From the NCBI GenBank assembly GCA_025201865.1, contig MU602837.1:5487-30719 (forward strand): 25,233 bases of DNA, written 5' to 3'. The stretch's first letter is position 1. The number at the start of each line of letters is the position of its first letter. The notes beneath the pieces were generated by a model that was not told the DNA's origin, did not search any database, and saw only the letters and a list, made by a program, of their open reading frames with translations. The DNA comes from Ramicandelaber brevisporus. Lineage: Eukaryota; Kickxellomycota; Ramicandelaberales; Ramicandelaberaceae. Both the position numbers and the translations under genes were made by a program. This document shows positions 1-9,600 of this stretch, one piece after another.

Positions 1-108
1 ACTGGTGTTCGCACCTTTGAAGGTGGCCGTCGCTCCTTTGGGAAGGTTATTTTGACCTCTCAAGCTACAGGGGTGATGGAGTTCGGTGCGACCTTTATGC
101 GGGTTTAA
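1..108 (+). CDS. possible 3' end of an upstream gene (partial)
   Basis: Frame 1 is open from the first base to a TAA at 106-108 (35 residues), while the other two forward frames stop early. The residues are not low-complexity, unlike most chance frames here, and an AATAAA lies about 220 bases downstream. The middle part (Gly-Gly-Arg-Arg-Ser-Phe-Gly-Lys-Val-Ile-Leu) loosely resembles the C-terminal end of zinc-type medium-chain dehydrogenases or quinone oxidoreductases, but this is too short to assign. It could also be a chance open frame. The start lies outside the window. Confidence 0.3.
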   Translation, partial: TGVRTFEGGRRSFGKVILTSQATGVMEFGATFMRV

Positions 109-324
109 TTTTTCTGCCTCCAGGAAGATTTGGTCATATTTGCCCTCCTTCGTTCATTTCAAAGTTCCCATAGCCGCCGACACTGCTGGCGGCTTCAACC
201 TCTCCTTTGTACAACTCCCATCCACATTCCAGCTCATCTACGGTCCGGCTCATCCACATCATCAATCACTCCTACACACTTGCATCAGCGTTACTAGTGA
301 CAGTTTGTAGTCATTGAACAGTAA

Positions 325-330
325 AATAAA
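325..330 (+). terminator. candidate polyadenylation signal AATAAA
   Basis: A canonical AATAAA lies in an A-rich stretch about 220 bases downstream of the TAA at 106-108. It would serve the possible gene ending there. The motif is short and could occur by chance. Confidence 0.3.
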
Positions 331-414
331 GAAAAGAAAAAGTACTGCGAATGGTTCGATTGATTGTCCAGCTTTTGAAATTCAGTTCAGTGCACGAGCA
401 CACCGACCCGTAAT

Positions 415-456
415 CCCAAACTCAAATTCAAACTCAAGCCTAAACCCAAACCCAAA
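415..456. repeat. degenerate telomere-like hexamer array
   Basis: Seven consecutive six-base units read CCCAAA, CTCAAA, TTCAAA, CTCAAG, CCTAAA, CCCAAA, CCCAAA. The period is exact while the sequence is degenerate. The units resemble variants of the CCCTAA telomere repeat, although no perfect unit is present. Confidence 0.6.
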
Positions 457-853
457 TCCTTGCTGATGTTCTATTATTATCGTCTCGTGCCTCCCGTTTG
501 TTTTCTTTTACTGCTGCTGGTTATCGATTAATCCAGCCCCATCTAGTTGGTTAAAAAAAGAAGTTCTAATTAAAAATCAAGTTATTGCAAATGTGCGCAC
601 TCGCCCTGTTAAATGGTTAGCTACGGCTTTCCAATACTTCCCAGAGGGACCATGATTTTGGGGGTAAAGTCTATAATCAGCTATTCCAAAAGAACAGCAG
701 TGGATGTGCACGAGCTTGGTGGAAAGAAAAAGAAAACCTCACAGAGGGAAAGAGAGTGAAAGCAAGTGCACACCTACTATTGTTAACCAGCACCAATTGT
801 CGACACAACCATGCCTCACATTTTGATCCTGCTGGCTACTGACATGCACACAT

Positions 854-854
<1 letters not shown>

Positions 855-891
<37 letters not shown>
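855..891. repeat. (CA)n microsatellite
   Basis: About 18 uninterrupted CA units. Open frames of Thr-His or Cys-Val across it are repeat artefacts. Confidence 0.95.
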
Positions 892-894
<3 letters not shown>

Positions 895-1411
895 TCTCGC
901 GTCCTTGTTTACGCTTCTGTAATCCAAAAACAGAGCAGCTCATGAGCACGCATTCCTCCCACCCCCAAAATAAGTCAAACTTTTTTAGCTCACGTTGGAT
1001 TGTTCCTCTTGTCTCTTTCGACCTCATTTCGCCTCGATGCCTCTCTAATCGAGAACAATGGTATAAGAACCCAGCAGGTCTGTCCATGGACTAGCTATAC
1101 ACAGCCACTTCATTTCACTTCTCAACTACCTCGCAACCTTCATAGTCACACACACACAGATACACACAGGTATAGAAACTCAGAAAAGTTCTTCAACCAG
1201 TACTTCCTTTCCATATACCCACCCCCTCCCTCATCATCACGATAATTCCCCATCTACGACAACTGTTCTGGAAACACCTCTTCTGAGATCATACTCGTGT
1301 ATTCTCTACAGCCTGGCGCTCACCTTTTCACCTCCATTGACTCGATTCACCTCAACCGGCCAATTGACTAACCTATCAGACCAAAAAGAAAAAAGAACAA
1401 TATCAACAACC

Positions 1412-2437
1412 ATGTCCACGTATCAATATCCTGTCTCATCAAGCGCTGGCTGCTACTCTGGCTATCCTACTCGTTCCACTTATGGACATAGCTCCACCTA
1501 CAGCTCCCACAGCGGTTATCCAACACCGGGCAGCAGCACCAACGCCAGTCCAGTAGAGTCAGCCGGCTCCAGCAGCTCAGGACTCAACTTCACCAATATG
1601 GGAGGCGTTCTAACCGGAGGTTCCGGAATGTCTACAAGTGCCGATTACGTGCCTCGTAGTGTGCCTCCTGTTTCACCTCTTCACCAATCTTCTTACCCTG
1701 GTTCAACGGCCGCAGGTTCGGCTTATTACACTGCTCCACAGAGTAACCTTTTCTCGCCTTATCCAGGTTACTGCACCAGCTCTTCCTCCTCCTCTTCTTC
1801 GTCAAACAGCTATGCTGGCACTCATGGCAATTATTCATCATACTCTCAACCAACTACAACAGCAGCGGTGGCACCTCAGCCATCATACTACAGCCCGCAA
1901 AACTATGGATACAATTCCTCATCTTCATACAATAGCCATCACACGTCAAACACCAACTATTCCGGCAATTTCACCTCGGACCGCTACGCCACCACTCCTT
2001 TCGACACCTCATCGGCTGCCGCCGCCTCTTCTTCTGTTCCACAGCGCAGCCATCGCAACACCAACCAGCGCTGCACAATGACCGACTCGCTCCTCTATCG
2101 CTCCTCGTTCCCTCAGATTGGCTCCAGTGAATACAATGCCGCTCAGCATTTGAACTATGCTCAAAAGCTATCAACCGCTGCGCGTATGAGCCGCGCCACA
2201 AATGCACCCATGAGCGACCAGCTCGAACAGCTTCGTGGTCAACTGGGCCAGCGAATCAGTAAAGTGCAGCAGCAAGAAAATGAACTGCGTGGACTGGTTG
2301 GAAACGATGCAGCTTTCACCAACTTGATGAACATGTGTGTACAAAGTGATTATAGCCCAAGTAAGTCAGGTTCCTACCAGAGCAATGACTTTATGCACAC
2401 ACTGTATAAGCACTCTACCACGTGCGGTCGCCACTGA
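1412..2437 (+). CDS. Ser/Tyr-rich intrinsically disordered protein, unknown function
   Basis: I do not recognise a family. The 341-residue product starts at the first ATG (1412), preceded by ACAACC, a strong eukaryotic initiation context; the upstream part of the frame has only a TTG. Residues 1 to about 240 are almost entirely Ser, Tyr, Thr, Gly, Asn and Pro, with a nine-Ser run and many Tyr-Ser, Ser-Tyr and Tyr-Asn pairs, resembling prion-like or FUS-type low-complexity domains. The last 100 residues are different. They hold a predicted amphipathic, Gln/Glu-rich helix around the sequence MSDQLEQLRGQLGQRISK, which could be a short coiled coil, then a Cys/His-containing end. There is no signal peptide or membrane segment. 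It is convergent with the hydrolase gene at 2741. A regulatory or RNA-granule role is only a guess. Confidence 0.75.
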   Translation: MSTYQYPVSSSAGCYSGYPTRSTYGHSSTYSSHSGYPTPGSSTNASPVESAGSSSSGLNFTNMGGVLTGGSGMSTSADYVPRSVPPVSPLHQSSYPGSTAAGSAYYTAPQSNLFSPYPGYCTSSSSSSSSSNSYAGTHGNYSSYSQPTTTAAVAPQPSYYSPQNYGYNSSSSYNSHHTSNTNYSGNFTSDRYATTPFDTSSAAAASSSVPQRSHRNTNQRCTMTDSLLYRSSFPQIGSSEYNAAQHLNYAQKLSTAARMSRATNAPMSDQLEQLRGQLGQRISKVQQQENELRGLVGNDAAFTNLMNMCVQSDYSPSKSGSYQSNDFMHTLYKHSTTCGRH

Positions 2438-2591
2438 GCGAGCCAGGGAAATAACCATGTGTATTTGTATATCCTCCTTATGACTCCCCATTTCCATTTT
2501 TGATGACTGTTTCTTCCTCTTCGTTTTTATTGTCGTATATTTTCGACCAGCTTCTTTTTATATGTATAATACCTTTCCAGTTTACCGGACA

Positions 2592-2640
2592 CTTTCCTTT
2601 CCTTTCCTTTCCTTTCCTTTTCTTTTCTTTTCTTTTCTTT
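2592..2640. repeat. pentanucleotide pyrimidine repeat
   Basis: Tandem CCTTT units change to TCTTT units part way through. The array lies between two convergent genes, in their 3' flanks, and is fully pyrimidine on the plus strand. Confidence 0.85.
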
Positions 2641-2740
2641 CCCTTCGTTTGCCTGTTTATTTATCTGTGTATGTATCTCAAAACTGTAAACTATCATTAA
2701 TTTTAAAGCTATTTCCAATTAATGCACTTTAACGATTGGG

Positions 2741-3751
2741 TCAGGATTTAGTAAACGATGGAAGAGGTTTGTCCTCACAAAAGGCAGCGACTGCTTTGGC
2801 GACGTGGCTTTGACTAGCCTCGTCTACAAACATATGATCAACGCCTGGCATGATGTGCAACTGTGGCAGGTGTCCGCCATTGCTATCAGCATTCTTTGTG
2901 ACAGTTGCCAAATACAGCTGCGCGTCTTCAATTGGAACAACATCGTCGGCATCTCCATGGATGACCAGATACTTGACATTCTTTGTATCAATCTTTGAGC
3001 AAACATCACCCATGCTAAGTGCAAACCGCTCCATGAGATCCTCATACGTCAGTACAAACAGTTCTTGATTATCTTCAAATTGGGCGAATCCAGTTCGACT
3101 ATCGTCTCCAGCATCGCTTGCTGCATCACTAGCGTTGCTACTGTTACTGCTGTTACTGCCAGTACGAGCTGCATCAATCTGTTTCAGTAGCGATCGATTG
3201 CGAAGTGGGCCATAGTTAACCGGTGGACCGCCACTAAGAGTTCCATGCAATCCAGTCTTCCGCGTGTCTTCTGGAGACAATCTGTCGAGCACAAATCTTC
3301 CAGCTAGATTGACGATATACGGCGGTGCTGCACTGCCCTTGTTTGCAGCATAAAGAGTCACTGACGATGCACCTTTGGAATGACCCACGACACATTTGAC
3401 ATTGCGCTTCATCACGGTGCGAATGTACTCAACCACAGTGTCAATGTCCTCCGCTTCTTCGGCATAATTGCCCATCCGCGTACGACTGGAGCGCGGCAAT
3501 GTCTTTGTTGGATCAGAGGGATAGCGGTATCCATCGTCTGAGAGAGTACCACTTTCGCCGTTTCCTCGAAGGTCGAATACCATCGTTGCATAGTTGGCCA
3601 ACTGCGAGCGGAAGCGCAGCACCTTGGAGCGACGAGTGTTTGTAAAGCCGTGCACCAAAACAATCACATCTGCAGGTTCACCGGACGCAGCCTCAGCAAA
3701 CTCGGCGACCAGCGAGAAGCCGTGCTTGGTTGGGATGAGTAGCTTGGTCAT
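2741..3751 (-). CDS. alpha/beta hydrolase (serine esterase/lipase-like)
   Basis: A 336-residue soluble alpha/beta-hydrolase-fold enzyme; the substrate is unknown. The ATG at 3751 is the first ATG; the frame extends to a GTG at 3820, but a TATA box at 3861-3867 argues for a short leader. Visible motifs in order: an HGF oxyanion-type motif near the N terminus, FDLRGNGESG, the nucleophile elbow GHSKGA with Ser125, the acid motif HGDADDVVP with likely Asp269, and GVDHMF with His306. The triad therefore looks complete. The lid-region insert contains an Asn/Ser/Asp-rich linker (near residues 195-220) that is probably disordered. No signal peptide is seen, so the protein is probably cytosolic. The GHSKG elbow occurs in several uncharacterised plant and microbial serine hydrolases. 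It lies downstream of the MED9-like gene on the same strand. Confidence 0.9.
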   Translation of the reverse strand: MTKLLIPTKHGFSLVAEFAEAASGEPADVIVLVHGFTNTRRSKVLRFRSQLANYATMVFDLRGNGESGTLSDDGYRYPSDPTKTLPRSSRTRMGNYAEEAEDIDTVVEYIRTVMKRNVKCVVGHSKGASSVTLYAANKGSAAPPYIVNLAGRFVLDRLSPEDTRKTGLHGTLSGGPPVNYGPLRNRSLLKQIDAARTGSNSSNSSNASDAASDAGDDSRTGFAQFEDNQELFVLTYEDLMERFALSMGDVCSKIDTKNVKYLVIHGDADDVVPIEDAQLYLATVTKNADSNGGHLPQLHIMPGVDHMFVDEASQSHVAKAVAAFCEDKPLPSFTKS

Positions 3752-3860
3752 CTCGGAGGTAGATTTCGACAGTATAAGAATATCAAGTGGAGTAATTTGC
3801 GGAATACCGAACTCGCACACGCCAAGCAGACTGGACTGCCGAGCTTCAATGTCCTGTTCT

Positions 3861-3867
3861 TTTTATA
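3861..3867 (-). promoter_or_regulatory. TATA box of the hydrolase gene
   Basis: Reads TATAAAA on the minus strand, about 110 bases upstream of the ATG at 3751. This gives room for a start site near 3835 and an 80-base leader. A similar spacing is seen for the secreted-protein gene at 23777. Confidence 0.5.
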
Positions 3868-3903
3868 CACTCTACAGTATAATGTATAACTGGACGGAGA
3901 GAC

Positions 3904-3943
3904 GGGGGGGAGAGCATGGCCGATGCCGATCTGGCTCCCCCCC
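3904..3943. repeat. poly-G/poly-C inverted repeat
   Basis: Seven G followed by AG at 3904-3912 is the exact reverse complement of CT plus seven C at 3935-3943 (the C run continues to 3946). A 22-base spacer contains a short GCCGAT direct repeat. The repeat could form a 9-bp GC hairpin. It lies about 40 bases upstream of the hydrolase TATA box and in the 3' flank of the MED9-like gene. Confidence 0.7.
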
Positions 3944-4063
3944 CCCGCCTTGCTGACTTGCCGCAGCTTCGCATTACATCAGCGACATTAACTAATCGCT
4001 CTCGCACTTTTATCACAATTACATGCTCCGCAGCATGCAGCATCCTATTCAAATGTGTGCTGT

Positions 4064-4507
4064 TTAAACAACATCCTCATTATCATCAATACTGTTTACG
4101 AGGTCCAGCGCTTCAAACGACGCGAGCTTCGCTTGCCATTCTCTCAACCGCTTCGCCCGCTGTCGATACAGTTTGAGTTGAGCCTCTTCATTCAATGTGG
4201 CGCCAGGCAGTGCGTTCAGCGTGGACTGTGCAGCCTTTAACCTTTGGAAGAGCTGATCAATGTCTGGCACCACTCGTCTAGTTGGTTCGGGATTCTCGCC
4301 AAGCTTCTGCAGAATGCGCATCGTATCTGCGGTGAAGCTGAATTGCGATTGATCGATTGCGATATCAGTCGTAGCTGCTGTTGTTGTTGTCGCATTTGTA
4401 GCTGTAGTTGCTGCTGTAGTTGCTGCTGTTGCTGCTGCTGCCGGTGCAGACGACTCGCCTGTCGTAGCTGTGTTTGTAGCCGTAGCCGTACTCATCGTCA
4501 CGTTCAT
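4064..4507 (-). CDS. MED9: Mediator complex subunit 9 (MED9-like)
   Basis: A 147-residue protein, the right size for MED9, a small subunit of the Mediator middle module that links activators to RNA polymerase II. Residues 1-50 are an Ala/Thr-rich low-complexity leader. Residues 56-134 form the conserved part: a first helix (near residues 57-70), a second helix from about residue 81, then LNALPGATL at 98-105 and a long basic helix to about 134. The same helix, Met/Leu-Pro-Gly turn, helix pattern is seen in animal MED9. Two near-adjacent ATGs exist (4507 and 4495). The second has A at -3 and may be the better start, giving 143 residues. It is head to head with the TDG gene, 78 bases apart. The assignment is by pattern; MED9 diverges fast, so another coiled-coil protein remains possible. 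Confidence 0.72.
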   Translation of the reverse strand: MNVTMSTATATNTATTGESSAPAAAATAATTAATTATNATTTTAATTDIAIDQSQFSFTADTMRILQKLGENPEPTRRVVPDIDQLFQRLKAAQSTLNALPGATLNEEAQLKLYRQRAKRLREWQAKLASFEALDLVNSIDDNEDVV

Positions 4508-4585
4508 CAGTTGTTTATGAAGAGCAAGAAGCTGATGTCGACAACAAAAAATAACAAGAACAACAAGAACTTGATGTAAACAACG
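4508..4585. promoter_or_regulatory. short bidirectional promoter (MED9-like / TDG)
   Basis: Only 78 bases separate the two divergent start codons. The interval is rich in AAC/AAG trinucleotides (A-rich on the plus strand) and has no obvious TATA box. At least one transcript start must lie within it or inside the neighbouring reading frame. Confidence 0.55.
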
Positions 4586-6541
4586 ATGAACACGCCTCGA
4601 CTTGCGAAGAGCACGGCAGAATCACGTACCTCGTCAACGGCGCTCACGAACTGGCTGCAGAGCTTTAGAAACGATGATGAATCGGTAGCAGCAGCAGCAA
4701 CAGCAACAACAACAGCAACAGCACCAACGGCTACACCACAGAGTCTATCGCTCTGGGGATCAACCGGCAGCTTTGGTTCTGCTCGTACTGCGGAAGAGGT
4801 GCTGGAGTTACTTAGAAACACACACGGTGCCAAGGATATACAATCTACTACAGCACAGCCAGCACAGCCAGCACAGCCAGCTCCATTGAGACTAGAATCA
4901 GCATCTACAGCTACAGCTACAACTGCGGCATCTGTATCGGCATCGACTAAAATAAAGAGCGTGACATCCCGAGCACAATCGACGCCATCATTGTCAAACT
5001 ACTTTGCACCATCTAAGCCGTCGTCAGGCAAGAGCTCCAATACAAATGCAGCCAAACAGCTATCAAAGACATCCAAAAGCATATCGGCATCATCTCTACC
5101 ACTAGCATCACCTCCTCTTCCTCCTCAGCCTCCTCCTCAGCCTCTGCAGCGAGTCAAACGACAGCGGCTTCAGGTTACTCTGTACAATCCAGATGAATCA
5201 TCTGGCATGCAGCTTCTGGCTGATAACAACGTAAAAATCGAGTCGGCCAACAGTGAGACTCCAGAATTACATTATGAGATAGAGCCACAGTCACAGCCAC
5301 AGCCACAGCCAGAACAAGAACAAGAACCAATGTTGGAATTGGAAATGGCATCACCTGGTCCGACACCGCCGTGGATGCTCAATTGGCAGCCTAATCTAGA
5401 AGAGACTCCACCAACACTGCCGCTGCCTCTGCCATCTCCACTTCTTCTACAGCCTCAGCCTGAACCAAAGAGTGCTCCATTAGATCTTATCAATGGATAC
5501 AATGCGCAGTACACAATTGAGGTCACGCATCACCATCAAAAGGACTCTGAGCGTGCAAACAACAGCAGGTCTGGCAAAACAACTGCAGCAAAGCCTGGTT
5601 CTCGCAAGCGCAAAACAATGCACGAAGCCAGTGTGGACGACACTGACTCTGCCAACGCTGCTGTACCCGCATCAACAACCACACCTCGCGGTCTGCGGAA
5701 GAAGAAGGCTGACGAGGTTGACGTCTCCAAACTAGTGCCACTCCCCGATGTCATATCTTCGGATCTAGACGTTCTCTTCCTCGGCATTAATCCTGGTGTT
5801 GAATCAGCGCGTCGTGGCCATCACTTTGCTGGTCGTACCAACTACTTTTGGCACGGCTTGCATGCGAGCGGTCTCACTGTCCAGAAACTCCCACCTGATC
5901 ATGACGCATTGCTGCCCCAAGCTCACAGTTCGATCAGCGCGTACAGAATGGGATTAACTAACTTGTGTCCACGAATCACAAAGACATCGGCGGAGCTGAG
6001 TGGTAAGGAGCTGGCGGATGGTGTGCCAAATGCAGTGGCAAAGATTGTGAAATATACTCCGAAAATTGTGTGTTTTGTGGGCAAAACTGCGTGGGATGTG
6101 TTTAATAATCATTGCGGAAGACCAAGTGACAGTCTAGAGTCTGCAAACGGTGGGAAAGGTAAAGACAAAAGACGTGCAAAACAACCAAAGCCAGCCAGCT
6201 ATCTCGGATTCCAAACATATCGACGATGTACCATTGTAAAAGCCAACAGCAGTAAGGGTTCGAGTGACGAAGATGAAGATGAAGAGGTTAACAAAGTAAC
6301 GCACTTCTTTGTGATGCCATCAACAAGCGGTCGAACATTTGGATTTTCTCGTGATGAAAAGTTGGCATACTTCAAACAACTCAAATGTGCAATCGATCTC
6401 ATTATAGGAGGCTCCACGCCGACGAAGGATCAGGTCGAACGAGCGTATCAGCTGGCTGAGACCAAATCACTTGCTACCTCTCAGGCAATGACCACGCCGT
6501 CAAATAAACAAGATTCAGATGACGACGAGGATTCTGATTAA
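4586..6541 (+). CDS. TDG: G/T- and U-mismatch DNA glycosylase, TDG/MUG family
   Basis: A 651-residue nuclear base-excision-repair enzyme, expected to remove thymine or uracil from G mispairs and, in the animal family, 5-formyl- and 5-carboxylcytosine. The catalytic domain is C-terminal, from about residue 388. Motif GINPG at 400-404 carries the TDG-type catalytic Asn402, followed by the conserved GHHFAGRTNYFWHGL stretch. The GLTNLCPR segment follows, then the helix ending VGKTAWDVF, then MPSTSGR at 577-583 matching the MPSSSAR loop of vertebrate TDG. A Lys-rich and an acidic insert separate the last two blocks. The N-terminal 385 residues are disordered (Ala/Thr, Pro/Gln, Glu-Gln repeats), with a PIP-like sequence at 131-140 and a basic RKRK patch. 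Vertebrate TDG is about 410 residues, so this one is enlarged. It is head to head with MED9 and convergent with TTC27. Confidence 0.93.
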   Translation: MNTPRLAKSTAESRTSSTALTNWLQSFRNDDESVAAAATATTTATAPTATPQSLSLWGSTGSFGSARTAEEVLELLRNTHGAKDIQSTTAQPAQPAQPAPLRLESASTATATTAASVSASTKIKSVTSRAQSTPSLSNYFAPSKPSSGKSSNTNAAKQLSKTSKSISASSLPLASPPLPPQPPPQPLQRVKRQRLQVTLYNPDESSGMQLLADNNVKIESANSETPELHYEIEPQSQPQPQPEQEQEPMLELEMASPGPTPPWMLNWQPNLEETPPTLPLPLPSPLLLQPQPEPKSAPLDLINGYNAQYTIEVTHHHQKDSERANNSRSGKTTAAKPGSRKRKTMHEASVDDTDSANAAVPASTTTPRGLRKKKADEVDVSKLVPLPDVISSDLDVLFLGINPGVESARRGHHFAGRTNYFWHGLHASGLTVQKLPPDHDALLPQAHSSISAYRMGLTNLCPRITKTSAELSGKELADGVPNAVAKIVKYTPKIVCFVGKTAWDVFNNHCGRPSDSLESANGGKGKDKRRAKQPKPASYLGFQTYRRCTIVKANSSKGSSDEDEDEEVNKVTHFFVMPSTSGRTFGFSRDEKLAYFKQLKCAIDLIIGGSTPTKDQVERAYQLAETKSLATSQAMTTPSNKQDSDDDEDSD

Positions 6542-6646
6542 ATTAGGATGCTTGCTAATAGAGTTTTTTTTTTTGAAACTGTAACTGTATATCGTTATTA
6601 ATTAATTATTACTAATAAGAATCGTTAGTAAATCCTTTTTGATTAT

Positions 6647-9600
6647 TTAGAGCTCTTTGGTGATGTCGGTCAGCTTCTCGTGAGTCTCAGTGTCTTCAAA
6701 CGAGTCGCGAGTGCGGCGAACTAATCCATTGAGCAGTCTCTTGAGCTGATACTTCCATTCCTCCAGCATTGCCGTTGTAATGGTCTCGTCTTCTCCGCTT
6801 TCACCCTCAGCCTCGCTTGGTGTTGGCGATGCTACCGACGGTGCTGAAGCGGCTGCCGGGTTCTCCGCCAGTTCCTTCTGAGCCAGTTCGTACACATTCA
6901 CCATCTTGAGAGCTGCGGACGCCACAGACTCAAATGCGTTCTTGTTCGACTCCAAGTCATCATTGTGCGCGTTGATTTCTGCACGATATGCCTTTGAGAA
7001 TGCATTGAATGCGCGCACGGCACGCTTGCGGAACAGCTCAAAGTCGCCCAAGATGAACCATATCTCAGGAACAGATGTGATGCGAGAAGTGATGTTGCCA
7101 ACCAGCAAGTTTTCGACATTGGAGGCCAGGAAAGCAGCACGACGCTCACGAGCAGCCTGATTGAGTGAGGCGATATTGGCGGCCTTGCTGTCGGCATCGG
7201 AGGTGTCCGCGGATGCGGTGCTGGCCAAGGCTGAGTCGCCGAGATCAATGGCGCCGACATTGGCAATACCAGCAACCTCTTCTTCCTCACTATCACCAGC
7301 ATCAGCTGATGGGTCGGCAGCGTCATCGGCTTCAGTCTTGCCAGCCTTGATAGCATCAACAATACGACGCAGCATGCCCACATCCACGCATCTCGCACCA
7401 TCATCGCGCCAGCGCATGTCGACAATCTTGCCAAATGCACGAATGACATCATTCAGTCTTCCTTCATCCCAGCATGCGTACATGTAATTGATGACAATGC
7501 GATGATCATTATCCTTGTACTTGATGGCCTGCTCCAAAGCACGGCGAGCGTCCGACGGCTTATCGAGACGTAGATACACAGAGGCAATGTTGGTCCAGGC
7601 TTCGCCATTGTCGTGTTCAAGCTGAACAACGCGTGTGAATGCATTCAGAGCAGTGCTCCACTCGCTCAAGTGCATGGCAGCGCAACCCAGAACAAACCAA
7701 GAATTCGGGAACAACGAGTTGACCTTCATGGCGCGCTGGTACCAGGTGAGTGCATCCTGCCATTGCTGCTGCTTGATGTAGTAGGCACCAAGAGCGCGAG
7801 CAGCACGAGAGTAGCGCTGACCAGAAACGTCCCATGCCTTCTGCCACAGCTCCGGCTTGTTCTGCAAATCGCCCAACAGCGTCAACAGCTTGGGTGTCTC
7901 GCCTTCAACAGATATGCGGGTGCGGACAACACGCTCAGCCTCGTGCTGCTTGCTCTCGGCCTGGTAGCATTGGATGACCTCATCCCACATCTCAAGACGT
8001 GTGAACAGCTCACAGGCACTGCGCACCAAACCATAAGAGAGCTGTCGAGTACCCAATTCGCGCTCCATCTCCCAAATCGATGGCAGCATCAATGCAATGG
8101 CATACTCGACACGCTCAGCCGGTCCAGCAATACGATCCGTTGGCTTGTTCTCCTCTTCTTCTTTTTCCTCCTTTTCGCCAGCACTAGCATCCTGTTGAGC
8201 CTTCTTCTTGGTCTTCACGGCAGCCTCCAGTTCGGACTCTTTAGACTCAGTTGGCTGCAATCCAGTCTGCTTCACGAGCTGCTCCAGCTGCATAATCGAG
8301 CGCACCAGCATACGGCTCTTCTCCGCTTCCAAACGGGAGCGCATCAGCAATGCAAATGAATATACTGACCAGTTGTTTGGATTCTTGAGCACACGCTCCA
8401 CAAATGCCATCATTTCATCTTTGGTGATCACATCGGCAGCATTGGTAGCACGAATGTACATGCACTTGCACAGAAGAATGCACTGGTGAATTGGATCAAG
8501 GTTCTTCATTCCGAGCGAAGTGTCGTCAGCGAGTTTGATGTTTTCGAGCATGGCGTCGTCTTCATGAGCGAGATTGGATGGAACAACGCCTGCCGACTCT
8601 ACAGCAGCAGCATCACCAGATGGAGCCTGGGCGGCAGTGGTATCCTTAGTCGAGTGAGCCTCAACAACAAGCTGAGCAACATCGACGTCCTGGAACTTTG
8701 TGCGCTTGCCCAATGCACCAGTGACCTTCCACGCAAAGTTAGCAAATCTGCTGGCTTGAGTAATATGCTGGTTGGCTTGATGTGTCTGACGGAACAACAG
8801 TAGAGCCTGGGCATACTCAATCTCAAGACGCGCAGCCAGGTACAACTCTTCATCATTCGACTTGGCTACAGAAGCGGCAGATGACTTGTACGATGCGTTA
8901 AATACGGTAGATGCAGTGCCATACAACTTTTGGATATCCAGTAAGAGCGTTTCAGTTGCATTCTCGAGAACTTGCTGACGGATAACAGCGCATCTCATCG
9001 ACCACCACGCAACTGAAACAATCTGTGATGAGCCTGTCCATGAACCCACAGCCTCGACCAACAGAGCATGCGCCACGCCAAGCAAAATCGGATGTGGCAG
9101 TAAATGATACACACTCTCGCCATCACAAGCCAGATTTTTACGAATAGCCGCATCCAGCTGCTTGAGCGATTCGGCATCAGCCTTGTCGCTGTCTTTGACG
9201 CCAAATGTCTGGCTCAGAACTGATGATGGAACAAACAGGCGTGCCAAATGCTGACCGCTTAGAGGACTGTCCTCTGAAATGAGAGCTGGACCAGTCCAGC
9301 CTTCCTGCACCAATGCGTACAGTGCAGAAGCCGCCAACATTAAAACAATAAACGCGCGCTCATTCTCGCTGTTGGCCACATTTGAAGCATTGCTAACAAA
9401 GTGAGCAGCGCGTGCTCCGAGAAGTTGGCCTAATGAGCCAGTTGACTTGAATGCGTCCACTGCTTCTGCCGATGCGGATACAGAGTCTGAAAGGAACAAG
9501 TCGCGAGCAATGTCGCTAGTCAGAATACCGAGATAGTCGCCCTTGACAAACCGGCTAACGAGATCAGTTACTGCAGCTGAGCTGGCGCTGGAAGCTGTGG

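Larger units (their letters stand above)
109..1411. other. intergenic region upstream of the Ser/Tyr-rich gene
   Basis: No convincing gene in about 1.3 kb. It holds an AATAAA at 325-330, a hexamer array at 415-456, a CA microsatellite at 855-891 and a weak TATA-like TATAAG at 1062-1067. It ends in a C/A-rich leader directly before the ATG at 1412. The short open frames here are driven by the CA repeat or are composition noise. Confidence 0.6.

Noticed and set aside
340-360. GGTTCGAT resembling a tRNA B box
   Set aside because: The bases after GGTTCGA do not complete the B-box consensus, and no A box or cloverleaf could be found upstream.
1638-2081. A 147-codon frame overlapping the Ser/Tyr-rich gene
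   Set aside because: Alternate frame of a Ser-codon-rich sequence; no independent start context or motif.
7613-8359. A 248-codon plus-strand frame inside TTC27
   Set aside because: Antisense shadow in a gene with clear family motifs on the minus strand; Leu-rich through reverse reading of Gln/Glu/Lys codons.
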